Positions 1 through 12,125 of a stretch of DNA of 64,000 nt are shown here, in pieces (position 1 is the first letter of the stretch; each line of letters starts with the position of its first letter). Source of the DNA: Lyophyllum atratum (taxonomy: Eukaryota; Basidiomycota; Agaricomycetes; Agaricales; Lyophyllaceae). The position numbers were made by a program, and so were the translations under genes. The DNA lies in NCBI GenBank assembly GCA_014905825.1, contig JACGCN010000016.1, forward strand, positions 434,001 through 498,000, given 5' to 3'. The notes beneath the pieces were generated by a model that was given only the letters and a program-made list of their open reading frames with translations, did not search any database and was not told the DNA's origin.

Positions 1-502
1 TCATCCACGATGTCGTCCATGTGAGTCAAGAGGAGGACGATCGGAACTTGCTTTTCGCAAAAGATATTGTAGAACATGTCGTAGTTTTTTTGGTGGTTGG
101 TGGTGATACGCGGTCCAGCCACCACGTAGACGAGGAGGTGGACGCCACTTTCCGTGCTACGCATCAAGCTGTACAAAGCAGCGATGGCTTTTGTGTTGTC
201 CACTGTGCCACCCGAGCTTTCGCCTAGTCCTACGGTGTCGTAGATTATATATGTCTGCCCGTTGACGCGTCTCGTGAAGGCCTCGCTCCGGAAAGTAACG
301 CCGTTGGCGGTATTATCAACGCGGGCCTGAGAGTCCTGCGCATCGGCAAGCATGTTGATGATGGAGCTCTTCCCAGAGCCTGTTTCTCCAAAGAGAATTA
401 TGGTTTTGGGTTGTTTCAGAGGGTCGATCCTAAGGAGATATAGATCAGTTTTTGCTGGAGACGATGGGGGCTAACGCACAAGTTTGAGATGAATTCGAAC
501 AT
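1..502 (-). CDS. P-loop GTPase (AIG1/septin-like G domain), 3' end cut by window edge
   Basis: This is the N-terminal part of a GTP-binding protein. The G1/Walker A motif GETGSGKSS is followed by a G3 motif DTVG and a G4-like motif THMD, in the order and spacing of small P-loop GTPases of the AIG1/TRAFAC type that are common and multicopy in Agaricomycetes. I place the start at the ATG at 500-502. A 23-base first exon ends at 480, and an intron (430-479, donor gtgcgt, acceptor ccttag, branch ctgat) brings it in frame with the long exon that reaches position 1. No signal peptide or membrane segment is visible in this part. The C-terminus lies outside the window. A related gene lies 1.2 kb away on the opposite strand. 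The cellular role is unknown; the GTPase fold is well supported, the precise subfamily is not. Confidence 0.8.
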
Positions 503-1424
503 TAGATGTGAGGTGCAGATGAGAAGTCAACACTGTAGTGCAGGCGAGAGGTGAATTATAGAGCGTAAGACGCGAAACTGATCGTGAATAGACTATAAAC
601 CGTCCGGTCGACGCGCCAAGGCAGCAAGGCGGTCGTGCGGCACGGCACTTTTGCGACATGACGACATTCGCAAGTTGCAGCTTGACATGTGGCTTCGGAG
701 TGACGTTCACTTGAGTTGTTCCAAACCGCGATGAGTCCGATATAGACGCCTCAAGTCTGTCGACTTATTCTCTAAAGATTTGAAGAGATCGTTTCGCGGG
801 CATTTGATGTAGATAGCCCATCGGGAATCTGCGTTCTGAAAAGGATCTCAATACACAATTAAAGCCGCAAGTAGAAGATTCAGCATTGAGGAGAGGTAGG
901 CTCACCTGTTTGGAGCCCCAAAGGCAGTGACATTGCATGGATATGCTGCATTGACGGTCACCGGGACATTTTGGACATGGGAAAACTGAAAAAAGGCGCC
1001 AGAATGAGCACAAGGACGTTAATAATATGATCCTGCAGACTACCATGAGGCGTCAAAAACGTGTAAAGGGGTGATGCACATGATACGCCGCTGGTTTCAT
1101 TGTATCATCCGAACCTTCAGCTTCTCCACGGAGTCTCTTCATCGATATCCGAGTCAGGCGGTTTGGGATGGGGAGAATCGACTGGGAAACGAGTACAACG
1201 GCCTAAGTACAACTACAGACAACCAAATAAGATCATCGTCAGGGCTGCAGTCTTCATTTCTGCCTCCTTGAAACCCTCGCCTGCTGGGAGTCTATTCTCC
1301 ATTCGTCAGCAACGTGTAGGACGAGATTCGGTACCAATGGACACATGTGGGCGTCCTCTTGTACATGGCATTTCTAGATCCAAATGGCCGCCACTACAAG
1401 ACGCCCATCACTAGGGCACACTCC
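503..1424. other. Intergenic stretch upstream of the minus-strand GTPase
   Basis: I see no convincing protein in this 0.9 kb. The part next to 502 probably holds the promoter and 5' leader of the minus-strand GTPase. Short open frames on both strands show no family resemblance and no consistent splice structure. Confidence 0.5.
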
Positions 1425-1723
1425 TTATAACTCCACCTTGTAACTCCAAGTCCTCATCGGAAAAGACCTTCTTTCCTCCAATACCTCAAACTCTACCGAA
1501 GGGCAGTCATGGCAGTACGTCATCCTCATGATATTGCCATTCTCGTACAGCAATTGAACTGATTGTCCCGCAACAGTTCTCTGATCCCCAATTTGTATCC
1601 ATTCATGATTCTGTGTCTTCGGAAGTTCCGGGATGTTCGCCCAAGGAGGTACGACGTCCTCTATCACTGCCCTATAATGCTAGTCCAAGCGAAATGTCCA
1701 AATAGCCCATAAACACTTCCCAT
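1425..1723 (-). CDS. Possible small hypothetical protein (weak)
   Basis: An 80-codon minus-strand frame with ordinary protein composition (several Trp, Cys and charged residues) ends at 1425. It can be joined by a short intron (acceptor gggcag near 1668) to an ATG at 1721-1723, giving a protein of about 80 residues. I do not recognise the product. It would overlap the proposed 5' end of the plus-strand GTPase, so one of the two 5' models may be wrong. It could instead be a chance frame. Confidence 0.25.
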
Positions 1724-2464
1724 ACTTGCACTGATGAAACTTCGAAAACCCTTCCAGCCGTCATAATATTCGGAGAGATAGGGGTTGGCAAAAGTTCCAT
1801 CGTCAACATGCTGGCTGGTCACGATAATGCCGTCGTCACGAACTCATCTGACAGAACCACTCTCGAGGTCAACTCACATAAAATCGACCTCCGAGGCTCG
1901 CCTTATGTCGTCTTGGATACACCCGGCATCGACTGGGATATAGAGGCCGACAGACCAGACAGCAGTCTTATCGTGAATCTCATTCGAGGTCAGCGGGACC
2001 GCCTCAAATTGTTGATACTTTGCGTCAAGCGCGGCCGAGTCACAGATGCCATGCGCCGTATATACGAATCATGCCGAAAGGCATGTCCGTCGGTTCCAAT
2101 GGTACTTGTCATCACACATCTGGATGGTGACGATGATCTTGACTCGTGGTGGACCGCTGGCGCATGGAAGGTTTTTGAGAAGAACGGGATGAGGTTCGTT
2201 GGGCATGCGGGCGTTGCGGCAAGATCGAATCCTGCGAAATCGAGCCAGAACCTGGCAGACTTGGTCGTAAAATATTCTACCATCAATTCACCACCTCCCC
2301 AACCCACCGAAAAGAAAGCGCCTCGGCAATCAGGAGTAGTACGGAAGCTGAAAAAGTGGTGGAAATTACGGAGTCGTGGTCAGCGGTGGGCTATGATGAT
2401 CGTGGGTGGCTTCGTTCTATTTTTTATTCCCGGAGTTGTAGTTATAGTTGTTCTCCTAGTCTAG
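1677..2464 (+). CDS. P-loop GTPase with C-terminal membrane anchor
   Basis: The protein carries a G1 motif GEIGVGKSS, a G3 motif DTPG and a G4-like motif THLD, matching the minus-strand GTPase at the window start and the AIG1-like G-domain proteins of Agaricomycetes. After the G domain comes a Pro-rich and then strongly basic stretch (KLKKWWKLRSRGQR). The last 25 or so residues are entirely hydrophobic and end within a few residues of the stop, which is the layout of a tail-anchored membrane protein. The main exon is firm from about 1760 to the stop. The first exon is a model: ATG at 1677, intron ending cttccag at about 1757. I infer a membrane-attached GTPase facing the cytosol; which membrane is unknown. 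Confidence 0.7.
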
Positions 2465-3355
2465 ATCAAACGGCCGTCTTAGATTTATTAATAATTTATC
2501 AAGTTTCCACACTTACCATGCGACATACGAGGGACGCGAAAGAGGTCGATAATGCTCACTTGGCTGAGTATGGGAAGCAAGCATGGGCAGGCGCAACATC
2601 TGATGGCCTAGAAATTGCAAAAGAGTGAGAGTGCATGAAAAACCAAGGGTACGAATGAGTTGTACGTACGGTACATTGCATCTGTTTCCCCTCCGCACGA
2701 CAATGCAACAAATTACAGAGCTTTTATGGTTCCTAGAAAGCTGTTAGATCTTAGCTTTGTAGGCCGTTGCGATAGGGACCAGCACTGACCTCATCGACTT
2801 AGTTGGAAACTCCTGTTAAACCTGTTGGACCATGAGTGAATATAACGCTGCGAGTCAGTGGAATCAGTATGGGTGCTCTCCAGGCTCTCGATCACACTGG
2901 TGGGAACTATAGAAAATTCGGAAGTAGTAGGAGAGGGAGGATGCATGACCATCACAATTTGAAATAAATGGTCGCCGGCTTCCCGGACGATAAGATTAGA
3001 TGTGATGGCCTCCATAATCCTCTCACCGCCGTTCCCATTGCCTGGACTGTTAAACGCGGAATTCAGTCCTTCCACTACCTCGCAGCTTTCTCTTCCCCAA
3101 GTACCGACCTCGTTAAGTTATTGGTCTTGACATCGAGCCAAGGGCACGTCTCGGGAATTCTCTGCGCGCATCCTCGGAAAATACGTGGCATCCGTTCTCC
3201 AGGCTAGATTTTAATCTCGCGCGCCTTCATATCCAGCTCGTCTCTTACAACTCGAATATCTGATATCAGAGTGAACTGTGGTAGCGCAGTTTTAGTGCGG
3301 AGTCGTCGTTATCTAGCCTCTCTTTCCGCAACACGCACGCAGTAACTGAACATTC
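2465..3355. other. Intergenic region before the mannosidase gene
   Basis: No gene could be built here. A 90-codon minus-strand frame at 2791-3075 has protein-like composition but no start, no good splice partner and no recognisable family. The last 100-200 bases should contain the promoter of the GH47 gene. Confidence 0.4.
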
Positions 3356-6171
3356 ATGGCGGACAACACCCTACGGAAAAGAAAGAACGAGAACGGGGCC
3401 CAGAAGGGAGAGAAGAAGGTGCAGGAGAATAAGGTACATTGCTACTTATCGCTTTCTGGTATTGTTCGGCTGTTACTGACTTGGTGGTATTATTTGGAAG
3501 TCGAAGGGAGCCTTGGCCACGAAGAAATCGACATCCTCGAGTTTATATGTCAAAGGCTTCGCGGGCCTAGTAGTGTTTGTTTTCGCTGCACTTCTGTACA
3601 AGGTGCGTTTCTAGGTTGGAGTGTCGTAGCACTGGCTCAGACGGTGTTAATACTAAATAGAGCGAGTACTTCCTTCGCCGCGACTCAGCTCCAGTCGAAC
3701 CGGGCACCAAGGCCCTACCCGCGGATCTGGAGAAGCGAGATGCAGTGGTTAATGCTTTCAAAGTGTGTATTTGTTCTCTCCCTACCTTATGCTTTCTCAT
3801 ATTGACCCGACTTGCACCCGTAGCATGCATGGCTGGCATACGGTACGCCCTCTATGCCCTCTTCTTGAGATTGTGAACCACATTTCCACAGAACGCGATG
3901 CGATGGGCGATGACGAGTACCACCCCATCTCAAGGAAGGGATCGAACCTGACATCTGCTGGAGGCATCGGGTACACCGTCGTTGACTCGCTCGACACGAT
4001 GCAGCTCATGGGGCTGTCAGACGAGTACGCCCGCGCCCGCAGCTGGGTGGCCACCAAGCTCTCCTTTGACCGCGATGCCAAGTTTAACACCTTCGAGGTA
4101 CATTTCTCCTCTGTATTCCTCTCTGTTGCACGCCTAATGACTTACACACTCAGACGACGATTCGCGTCCTCGGCGGTCTTTTATCGGCGTACCACCTCTC
4201 CGACGGAGACGCCCTCTACCTCGAACGCGCGACGGAGCTTGCAGACCGCATGATGCCCGTGTTCGACACGCCCTCAGGCCTGCCAACCTCGGACGTTAAC
4301 CTTGCAAAGCGCAAGGGTATCCAGGAAGAAAACAATGTCGTTAGTACCGCTGAGGCGTCCACGATACAGCTTGAGCTAAGGTATTTGAGCTATCTGACGG
4401 ATAATGAGGAGTATTGGGATAAAGCGGAGAATGTATGGTTCTTTTTGCTTGGTGTAGCAGAAATGAGGGGGGCTGATCGGTTATGGGTACTAGGTGATGA
4501 AGGTAATCAAGGCAGCGAAGCTACCTTCGGGCCTAGTGACGATCTTCATGGGGTGCGTTGTTTTGTTGCTTTTTCTTTTTGGAACAGACGGCTGATGACT
4601 GTGCAGAGGCGAGAGCGGGCAGTTCCTCATGTCACAAATACGACTAGGGTCGAGGGGCGACTCCTTCTACGAATACCTACTGTCAGTACAGTCTATTCTC
4701 TTCTTGCTCTACAATGATACTGACATCTTCTTTCTCAGGAAACAATACCTACAAACTGTAAGCGCACTTCGCTGGCTACCCCCGCATCTCACTCATAACG
4801 GCAATGTAGAACCAAACGGAGCCCGTGTACCGCGAAGTATGTTCTATATTGTATAGTTACTCCTGGATGATAAGCTAACGATCCGTCGCCGAACCCAGAT
4901 GTACGAAAGTACGATGAGCGCAATCCACGATCATCTCCTCCAGAAGAGCATCACCAAGAACCTCACGTACACCTCTGAACTCATCCCCCAGCGCGGGGCT
5001 CGCGGACGCATGTGCGTTCACCACTTTGTCCTTCTCTCCTCCTTTCCAATCTTCTTATGCCTTCCATTCCTATCACGTTATGACTCAACGCGATCCTGGA
5101 GAAAGACTAACATACCTCAACAGTGACTGGGGCACGGACCACAAGCAAGACCACCTTGTCTGCTTCCTCGGCGGCAACCTCATGCTCGGCGCCACCACCG
5201 CCTCCGCAAACACACAACACGTCTCTGTGCCTCCGCGGGAGAAGGAGCTCTCCCCTGCTGGGAAGAGAGACTGGATCACAGGCAAAGAGATTATTGAGAC
5301 GTGCGTCGACACGTATACGGGGACTGCGACGTGAGTCCTTTTCCTTTCATCTGGTTTTCGTTACGGCAAGTCTTGGGAACTAACACGATGGGGTCTTACT
5401 AGGGGTCTGTCACCCGAAATCGTGTACTTCAGGAGTGCGGACGATGGGTGGGCAGGGAACGGAGAGTCGGATTGGTATATCCGCGGCGCACGGTTTGTGG
5501 ACTGCCTTCCTGCTTGGAGTATGCAGCGCTGAGGTTGATGTGGTGTTTCGCAGTGCTGCGGGGCAGGAGCCACCTTATGACGCCCGGTACATCCTGCGGT
5601 AAAACCTTCCATTCCTAATAGAAGATCCTTAGGCTGAAACACTAGCGCGGCAGGCCGGAAACGATCGAATCCCTGTTCATTGCGTACCGCCTGACAGGCG
5701 ACGAGAAATACCGGGAGCAAGGCTGGGCCATCTTCCAGGCGATCGAGAAATATTGCCGCGTGGAGAGCGGAGGGTATGCGAGTATACTCAACGTCGACGA
5801 TGTCGGGAGTAAGCTCGAGGATCGGATGGAGACGTTCATGATGGTGCGTGCTTCTTTCACTTAATTGAGCGTTGGGCTGATTAGGATTGATGGCGCGTGT
5901 AGAGCGAGACGCTAAAGTACTTGTACCTGTTGTTCTCTGATTCAAGTGTGATGCCGCTGGATAGTACGTTTGCTGTCCTCCTGTTTGCTGTGAGTATGGC
6001 TGACTGATTGCTTATTTGTTATAGAATACGTATTCAATACCGAGGTCTGTCCTCGTTTGAGTTTTCGAGGATTTCTGTGGATCACTGACACTTTTTCGCT
6101 TGCGATCCTGTTAGGCACACCCACTGCCCATCTTCACCCCGCATTCACGGAGGGCGTTCTCGACAGCATGA
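3356..6171 (+). CDS. Glycoside hydrolase family 47, class I alpha-1,2-mannosidase (MNS1/ER mannosidase-like)
   Basis: The enzyme trims alpha-1,2-linked mannose from N-glycans in the ER/early Golgi lumen. About 14 introns divide the gene. After a short charged N-terminus the second exon encodes a membrane segment (GFAGLVVFVFAALLYK), so it is a type II membrane protein. The GH47 landmarks follow in order: AFKHAWLAYERDAMGDDE, then GGIGYTVVDSLDTM, then EENNVVSTAEAST, then GESGQFLMSQ, two spaced cysteines (HLVCFLGG and IETCVDTY), RPETIESLF with the catalytic-type Glu, LEDRMETFMM, and the C-terminal NTEAHPLPIF with the calcium-binding Thr. The TGA at 6169-6171 closes it shortly after. All key residues appear intact. 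It could be a Golgi rather than an ER paralogue; family assignment is secure. Confidence 0.93.
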
Positions 6172-6789
6172 GGGGCAAGGACTTGGAATGTGTTGAATAT
6201 CGAGCTAATCATTCATTATATATACACATGGACACCACAAGGCACTCTTGGAGCATTCAACACTATAGAACGAGCGATCCTTTCAATTTTCACGTGGCTG
6301 CTCCCAAGGCAGGGTAAATGTTGTTCTTAATAGGCGGAATGTGTACAGTCAACCTCTGAACTGCTTACCTGGCTTTCTCCACGTGTAGCGTTCCTGCGCC
6401 GAAGTTGTGTCTCGAGTCAGAGATGGTGGAAGCTGGGTGAGGTCTTCGCAACTGGCCCAGCTTTCCAGAAGCCTGATCAACAACGCACAACAACGCGTTC
6501 CCAAACTTGGATCACGGCCAATGTGCAACTTACGAGACGAATATAGACTGTGATGAATCATACCCCCGACTCTGAGTCCATGTAAGATATATAGAGCATC
6601 GTATCGCGCCAGCGAATAGCGATATGTGCAAGGTTAACAGACATGTTTCGGACACCAAAAAAATACATAAATTTTTCAAGCACTCACGAAGGAATCGTCA
6701 TAAAGATTAAAGTATAGGCATAAAGCGTCATTAGTGGAGGATATCATATTGTCCCTCAGAGACGCATGATCAAACCAGATTCCCTGTTA
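6172..6789. other. Convergent intergenic region
   Basis: This is the shared 3' side of the plus-strand mannosidase and the minus-strand NACHT gene. It is AT-richer around 6640-6740 and probably holds both polyadenylation regions. I see no gene in it. Confidence 0.5.
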
Positions 6790-9700
6790 TCATTCAATGG
6801 CGCCCATCATTGAACGTTCCATGAGCAATTGCTGAGCGTCAGCAAACGCTTTGACACATTCATGGCGAGGCTGGGCAACCTCCTGAGAAGCATATGTTTC
6901 AACGTTCGGAATCCTTCAAACGGGAAGCATGTACTTACATGATACCAAATCCTCGCATACTCGAGCGCCGCTGCAGCAACCATCAGTTTCCCCAATGTAT
7001 GGAGTCGTTCAATCCAGAAAATGAGCTTGGTTTCCAGGAAGTTTTCAATCTCCCTCTGTAAATATGGTGTGGGACAAGTGTTCTTCAAATGTTCCGTCCA
7101 ATACCGGCAGGCATAGTCGAGCAAACCTGAATCTGCCTCTTCCAAGATGAATCTTGTGTCACCTACAGCGAACCTAGAAATGCGGCTATTCCGGTCTAGA
7201 CCAGATGTCATGCAATGGATGAGGCGGGATAGGATTACTTGGTGCATATCTGTCGCCTCCACAAACAGCTGGGGCAATGCCCTGTTCTCGTCCGTGAGCC
7301 AATGTTGAACGGATTGGTGAATTGGCCACACAAGCTTGTTCTTGCTTGACACAGCGATGATGGGCTCCAGTTCCGGTAACCGCAAGCGGAGATCATCTTC
7401 GGGAATTTCGACTAAGTCTTCGAAATCTCCCAAGCTGACAGGCTCATAGAGATGTGTGAGGAGTCCTAGAATCGTTCGGTACTGGTAGGCTTTCTCTTCC
7501 TCGCCCGCAATTAAATGCTTCAACATCCTGCCGTAGAACAAATCCAACCCAAGATTCCCTTCATACTGGCTTCCCGGGTCGTTGGCGATCTCCTTCAGCT
7601 TTTGAGCTCCCACTAATACGAACCGTTGACCGATGAAATAAGCGTAGATGAAGGATCCACCAGCCTTGATGACCAGCTTTTCCAGGAGATCATCGGGTGG
7701 CCAGTTCGCGGAAAGGCGTTCCACGATACCGGCGTTGGTGCAGAGCACCTCGAACAAATATCGACGAATATCCTCATCAACAAGCGACCGATCGACGTCG
7801 TGAAGGTTAAATTGGATTGGTGGCAAGCTCCAAGAAGCCCTATTCAGCTCCCCAGACAGCGATGGGGAAGGGCGGGTGCTGATGAGCACTTTCAAGCAAG
7901 GCATTTTGTGGAGGTGCTCTGCGAGCGCAGATAGAACCTTCCCAGGCGCGTCCTCTTCCAAAGGCCGACATTCGTCAAGGGCATCGATGACAAAGATAAT
8001 GGGTCTCCCGAGCAGTCCGGCGAGCCGCAAGGGTTCCACTATCAAAATTCGGAGTTGGTCCTTTGGGTGCGCTTTGATGATTTGGGGATTGCGGCGAACA
8101 GCTTTCACTAGCTGCTCTCGGAATTGTGCATCGCGGGCGGCCAGGATAATGGAAAGCGAAACAAAAAGATGTTGGACATGCCGCCGATACCTAGAGTATC
8201 GCGAACAGAAGAACGTGGCCGTGAGTTTGCTGCGATCCATCGTAACGAGATCAGCGATGGTCATTGCGACAGTCGTCTTCCCCGTGCCCGCCGCTCCATT
8301 GAGCCAATATAGTTGGCTTGTGGATTCGTGGTTGATCCACTTTAGTACACTCTCCAATACCTCATTCCGGGTGCCTTCTGAGCACATCCTCCCATATTCA
8401 CGCTGGGCATATCGAGTATCTGGCGAGAGACCGAAAAGAGAGAAGAGGTTCTGTTCTGGCACATCTACGTCGAGGAGAGCACGCGCTCGCTTCAGAGATG
8501 TCGCAAGCATCGGCGGGGAATCAGACACGTGCTGTATGCCGCAATGTCAGAAAAAGGATACGTGGAGACGGGGGGAGTGCTCTCGCTACTTACCGAAAGC
8601 CAAGCCTCAGTCTTCTCAATGGCACCGAGGTCGAGACCTTCCAAAGGATTGCTGATAGAGTTGAGTACCTCCAGACAATAGGCAAGATTTGTGGATTGCG
8701 CAAAGCGGTTCAGAGCCATGACAAGATCGTTCGCGAGTTTCACATCGGTACGAGATAGGTGATCAGCCCAGTAACGACATGCGTATCGAAGGCAGCCCGG
8801 AAAATGTTCCTCTTTGTTGAGTTTGAAGCGAATGAAATACGCCATATTTCGTTTGAGACCTTCCCGCATTATTTCGAGGAGACGCATGGCAATCATATGA
8901 TGTTGAGGTGCGGGTTCGATATATATCACTGGCAGACAACGCGCTTTCGTGGATATGAAATCGGGGAAGGAAGCATGGAGGGCGCGGATAGCACCATGGA
9001 TATCATCAGGAACGGAAAGCACGGACTGTAAATCGCTTAAAATGCCCCGTATATGTTTCGGTGGTAGGCGTAAAAGTTGCCCAAGGTCGTAGGAAGAAAG
9101 GGGATCTTGAAGGAGAATTATGGTACCAATTATCGTCCGGCAGTGCTCCAACGTGGCTTTATCACGGAACTGAGCGATCGTGTACTCCAATATCTCTCGA
9201 TACAGACCGTCGATGCCTGTGTACTCGTTAGTTGGGCGATCCGTGATCTCTTTTAAACGAAATTCGAGGTCGCCCCGTGCCTCGATGAACTCGCAGACTG
9301 TCGAAGCGAAAATGAAGAGGCCACCTGCCATCTTCACGAGCTTCTGTATAGAATCATCTGGCGGCCAAGAATCGTTGGGAACTTCACAAAGCTTTGCTTT
9401 CCTGTTAAGCCGCTCCACCATGTAGTCGCGAATGTCTGCATCGACAATGTCTTGTTCAACATCATGAAGAACAAAAACTTGTCGCCGCTGTCGTAGAGCT
9501 TGAACGGAGAACGCATCGTTCGTGGATGCTGTGGGCCGACTGCTGACAAACACCTTGAGAAACGGGATAGATTGGATTTCCAACGCCAACGCCGTCAGAA
9601 TTGTCTCCGGGGCTCGGCCACCGGTGCATTCATCGAGGGCGTCCAGAACAAGCACGATTGGCCGCTGAGACCCGGTGTAAACTTTCCGAAGGGGTTCAAT

Positions 9701-10976
9701 CAGCAGCTTTGTAAGTTGCTCCTTGGGTAGCGCGTGACCTATGTCTGGTGAATCTTTGATCACGCGAACGATTCTGTTGCGCAACTGCACGTCGCAACGA
9801 GCGAAGAGGTACGCGAATGTAGGAAAGATGAGTCTGGCATCGCTTCGCCCTTCAGATTCCCGAGAACAAAAGAAGCTGGCACTGAAGATAGTGGAGTCTT
9901 TCGACAGCATGTCGGCGACTGTCAAAGCGATAGTGGTTTTTCCGGTGCCCGCGCCCCCATTAAGCCAATAGATCTGGTGCCCATTTTGGTTTTTGACCCA
10001 TTTCATGATTTGCTTCAAGACGCCCTCCCGTGTTCCCTCTGAGCAGAGTGGACGATTGACATAGTCGTATCGTGCATCTTTTGCTCTAGGAAGCTTGTCC
10101 AGATGTTCTATACCCGTCGTTAAGAAGGCTCTGCCGAGATTCGTAAAGTAGTAACATACCTAAGGCCCACAGATCCTACGAATGGGCAAACATGATCGTT
10201 CAGCATATTAAGAGCGTAGACAGGAATCCTGCAGGCTTACCGCAAGCCTAGCTTCAGCCTTCAATGTCGATCCCATCTGGAGAGATATCGTCAGACCAGA
10301 GATACTGTGGAGTCGATGTAAAGCTCATATTACCACTATTTCATTTACGAATCCTTGCAAGCTGCGGAAACTTCGAACGATAGTTTGGGAATCATGGCGT
10401 GCCTCGATCATCCTACGAAGCCTGCTATGCTTCTTGATAGTTTTGATACGTCCCTTTAACGCTGTGAGTTCCCTGGAGGTGTATCATCAGCGAGAGATAG
10501 GTGTGCAGGAACAGTATGTACACTTACTCGGATAGCATGAATAACTGTTCGCCGAGGTCGTCAGTCAAACCACGCCCGGTCGCGGAGGTATCTTCAAACA
10601 TAGAAAGGATGGCGTTAAGCGTGTCAATGGAAGAAACAAGATCGCCGAAGTCATGCATATTCTCATCCGAATCCTTTGATAGAATTAGATAAGGAGCTAG
10701 CGCATCGACATAGGAGGGGCTTACCTCAAGTCGCTGCATCATAATGTGAAAAGCCCCGATGGCGCCCTTCAAGCCAGGTACCGGAGCACATTCTGCAATC
10801 TTCTCAACGAGGGACAGCGCAAATATGAACGTATTAGTGACCACTTGATGGACAGAAGCTTGAGGCCTGTGAGGCTTCTCGCGCGGTGGTAGTTCACAGC
10901 CCGCCGTTTTCTCTTCGATTGCGGCATAAGAAGGTGGACGAGGCCGCCTCCGAACGAAGGAGAGAAAGCTCCTCAT
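6790..10976 (-). CDS. NLR-like STAND protein: helical N-terminal bundle plus two tandem NACHT modules
   Basis: A predicted protein of about 1,260 residues. The N-terminal 180 residues (start ATG at 10976) are helical and contain VPGLKGAIGAF and a later EELTALKGRI, resembling the four-helix MLKL-NTD/HeLo-like domain of fungal NLR proteins. NACHT module 1 has Walker A GGAGTGKTT, Walker B VLVLDALDEC and sensor VSSRPT. A 62-base intron (8532-8593, gtaagt...cag, phase 0) joins it in frame to module 2, which has GAAGTGKTT, IFVIDALDEC and ISTRPS. Each module starts with a CSEGTR block and ends with a helical CRYW region. A further intron (6883-6938) leads to the last 30 residues. No WD40, ankyrin or TPR repeats follow. 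By family it should be an ATP-dependent oligomerising signalling switch in self/non-self or cell-death responses; that role is inference. Confidence 0.85.
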
Positions 10977-11266
10977 CTTTGGCTCCAGGAAGGAAGGGCA
11001 TGAAAGATAAGAGTCGAAGTGAAGCAGGTGATTATGTGCATAGGCACCAGACTAGTATGGTGTGCGGAGACTAGCTCCCAGATATCGAACAAGGCTGTGT
11101 ATGTCCCATGAACAAAGGATGGATACCGGAATTCTATTGCGGCCCTGGATTTGTTCTGTTAAGCGCCAAAGTTGTGCATGAGGCAGCCGCATATGAGATC
11201 GTGACGATAGCCTGCGGTCATTATGCCCGCGATTGGCGCTCAAAGATACAGGTGATAGGGTGTACA

Positions 11267-11935
11267 TTACTGCGATGCGACTGGCCCAAGGCTGTGCTGG
11301 CGTAGAGGCCAAGTAAAATCTGTAATAGGTACGTTCATTGTGATCGCACAAGTATTGACATTGAAATGAACTATCTAAAACGACGGGAGGTTCAGCAATA
11401 TGGAAGGTCCACAGACGAGGCGCTTACCAGGTTGCAGTAAGCGGCGGGTTCAATCGAAATAAGAGCTTCCCAATGGAGTTCAGTAGCCGGAGTCCTAATC
11501 ATAACTGCCACAGCTCCTTCTAGGTCGATCTCGAATTTGAACTTGAAGGTGCACTTATTGTTCTTGGGATAGTTCACATCGAGCCATCGGATGGCAACGT
11601 CAATGACGCCGGCATGCCGGTCTTGACGGATTTCCATAGAAGTCGAACCAAGTCCGCCAAAGCCCCTTCCAAATGTGCGCGCCGGCATGCCTGGACCAAC
11701 GAACCCCGTAAGGCTCGACAGTCGACCTAGATTAAGACTTGGCACGCACCGCCCCCTGGTAATGGCTTGAGCTCGTCTCCGATGAATGGCTCAGTACGGG
11801 CTGGAGAATGTTTAAAGACATGTGAAAGGATAAGTCGGTGATGGGTTCCTGGCTGACATTGTAAGGTCCGTAAATCACGAAGTGAATGACTGTAACAGTA
11901 CCCTTTGGCTTATTCTTCAACGCGGGCTGAGTCAA
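11267..11935 (-). CDS. Hypothetical protein, exon structure unresolved
   Basis: Not recognised. The clearest coding stretch is 11429-11745, which encodes a beta-rich, secreted-looking or lectin-like sequence without a visible signal peptide (for example IRWLDVNYPKNN and TPATELHWEALISIEP). An upstream exon starting at the ATG at 11935 (IHFVIYGPYN) and a downstream exon ending in TAA at 11267 (NVPITDFTWPL) fit its strand and style. The joins between them are not clean: one candidate intron would be only 23 bases. The gene may have an extra exon I did not find, or a frameshift. No function is proposed. Confidence 0.4.
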
Positions 11936-12125
11936 AAGTCCTTTCCGCTAAACAGCGTACTGTAAGTATCTGACTTCGGAGCGAAACTGTTTTTGGTGAG
12001 CCTCGGAATTTGACGGCATCGGATTTGGATGAGTCCTGCTTCAGCCTTCCAAGCCAAATGATCAGAGCCAGTCTCCTAAGAAGCATTCAAGAATAGAATT
12101 CTCACCTATCAAACACGTTCTTGAC

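Noticed and set aside
2791..3075. 90-codon minus-strand frame upstream of the mannosidase
   Set aside because: Protein-like composition and a possible acceptor upstream, but no start exon, no family, and a 23-base implied intron.
8759..9031. Plus-strand open frames inside the NACHT gene
   Set aside because: They are opposite-strand shadows of a clearly conserved coding region.
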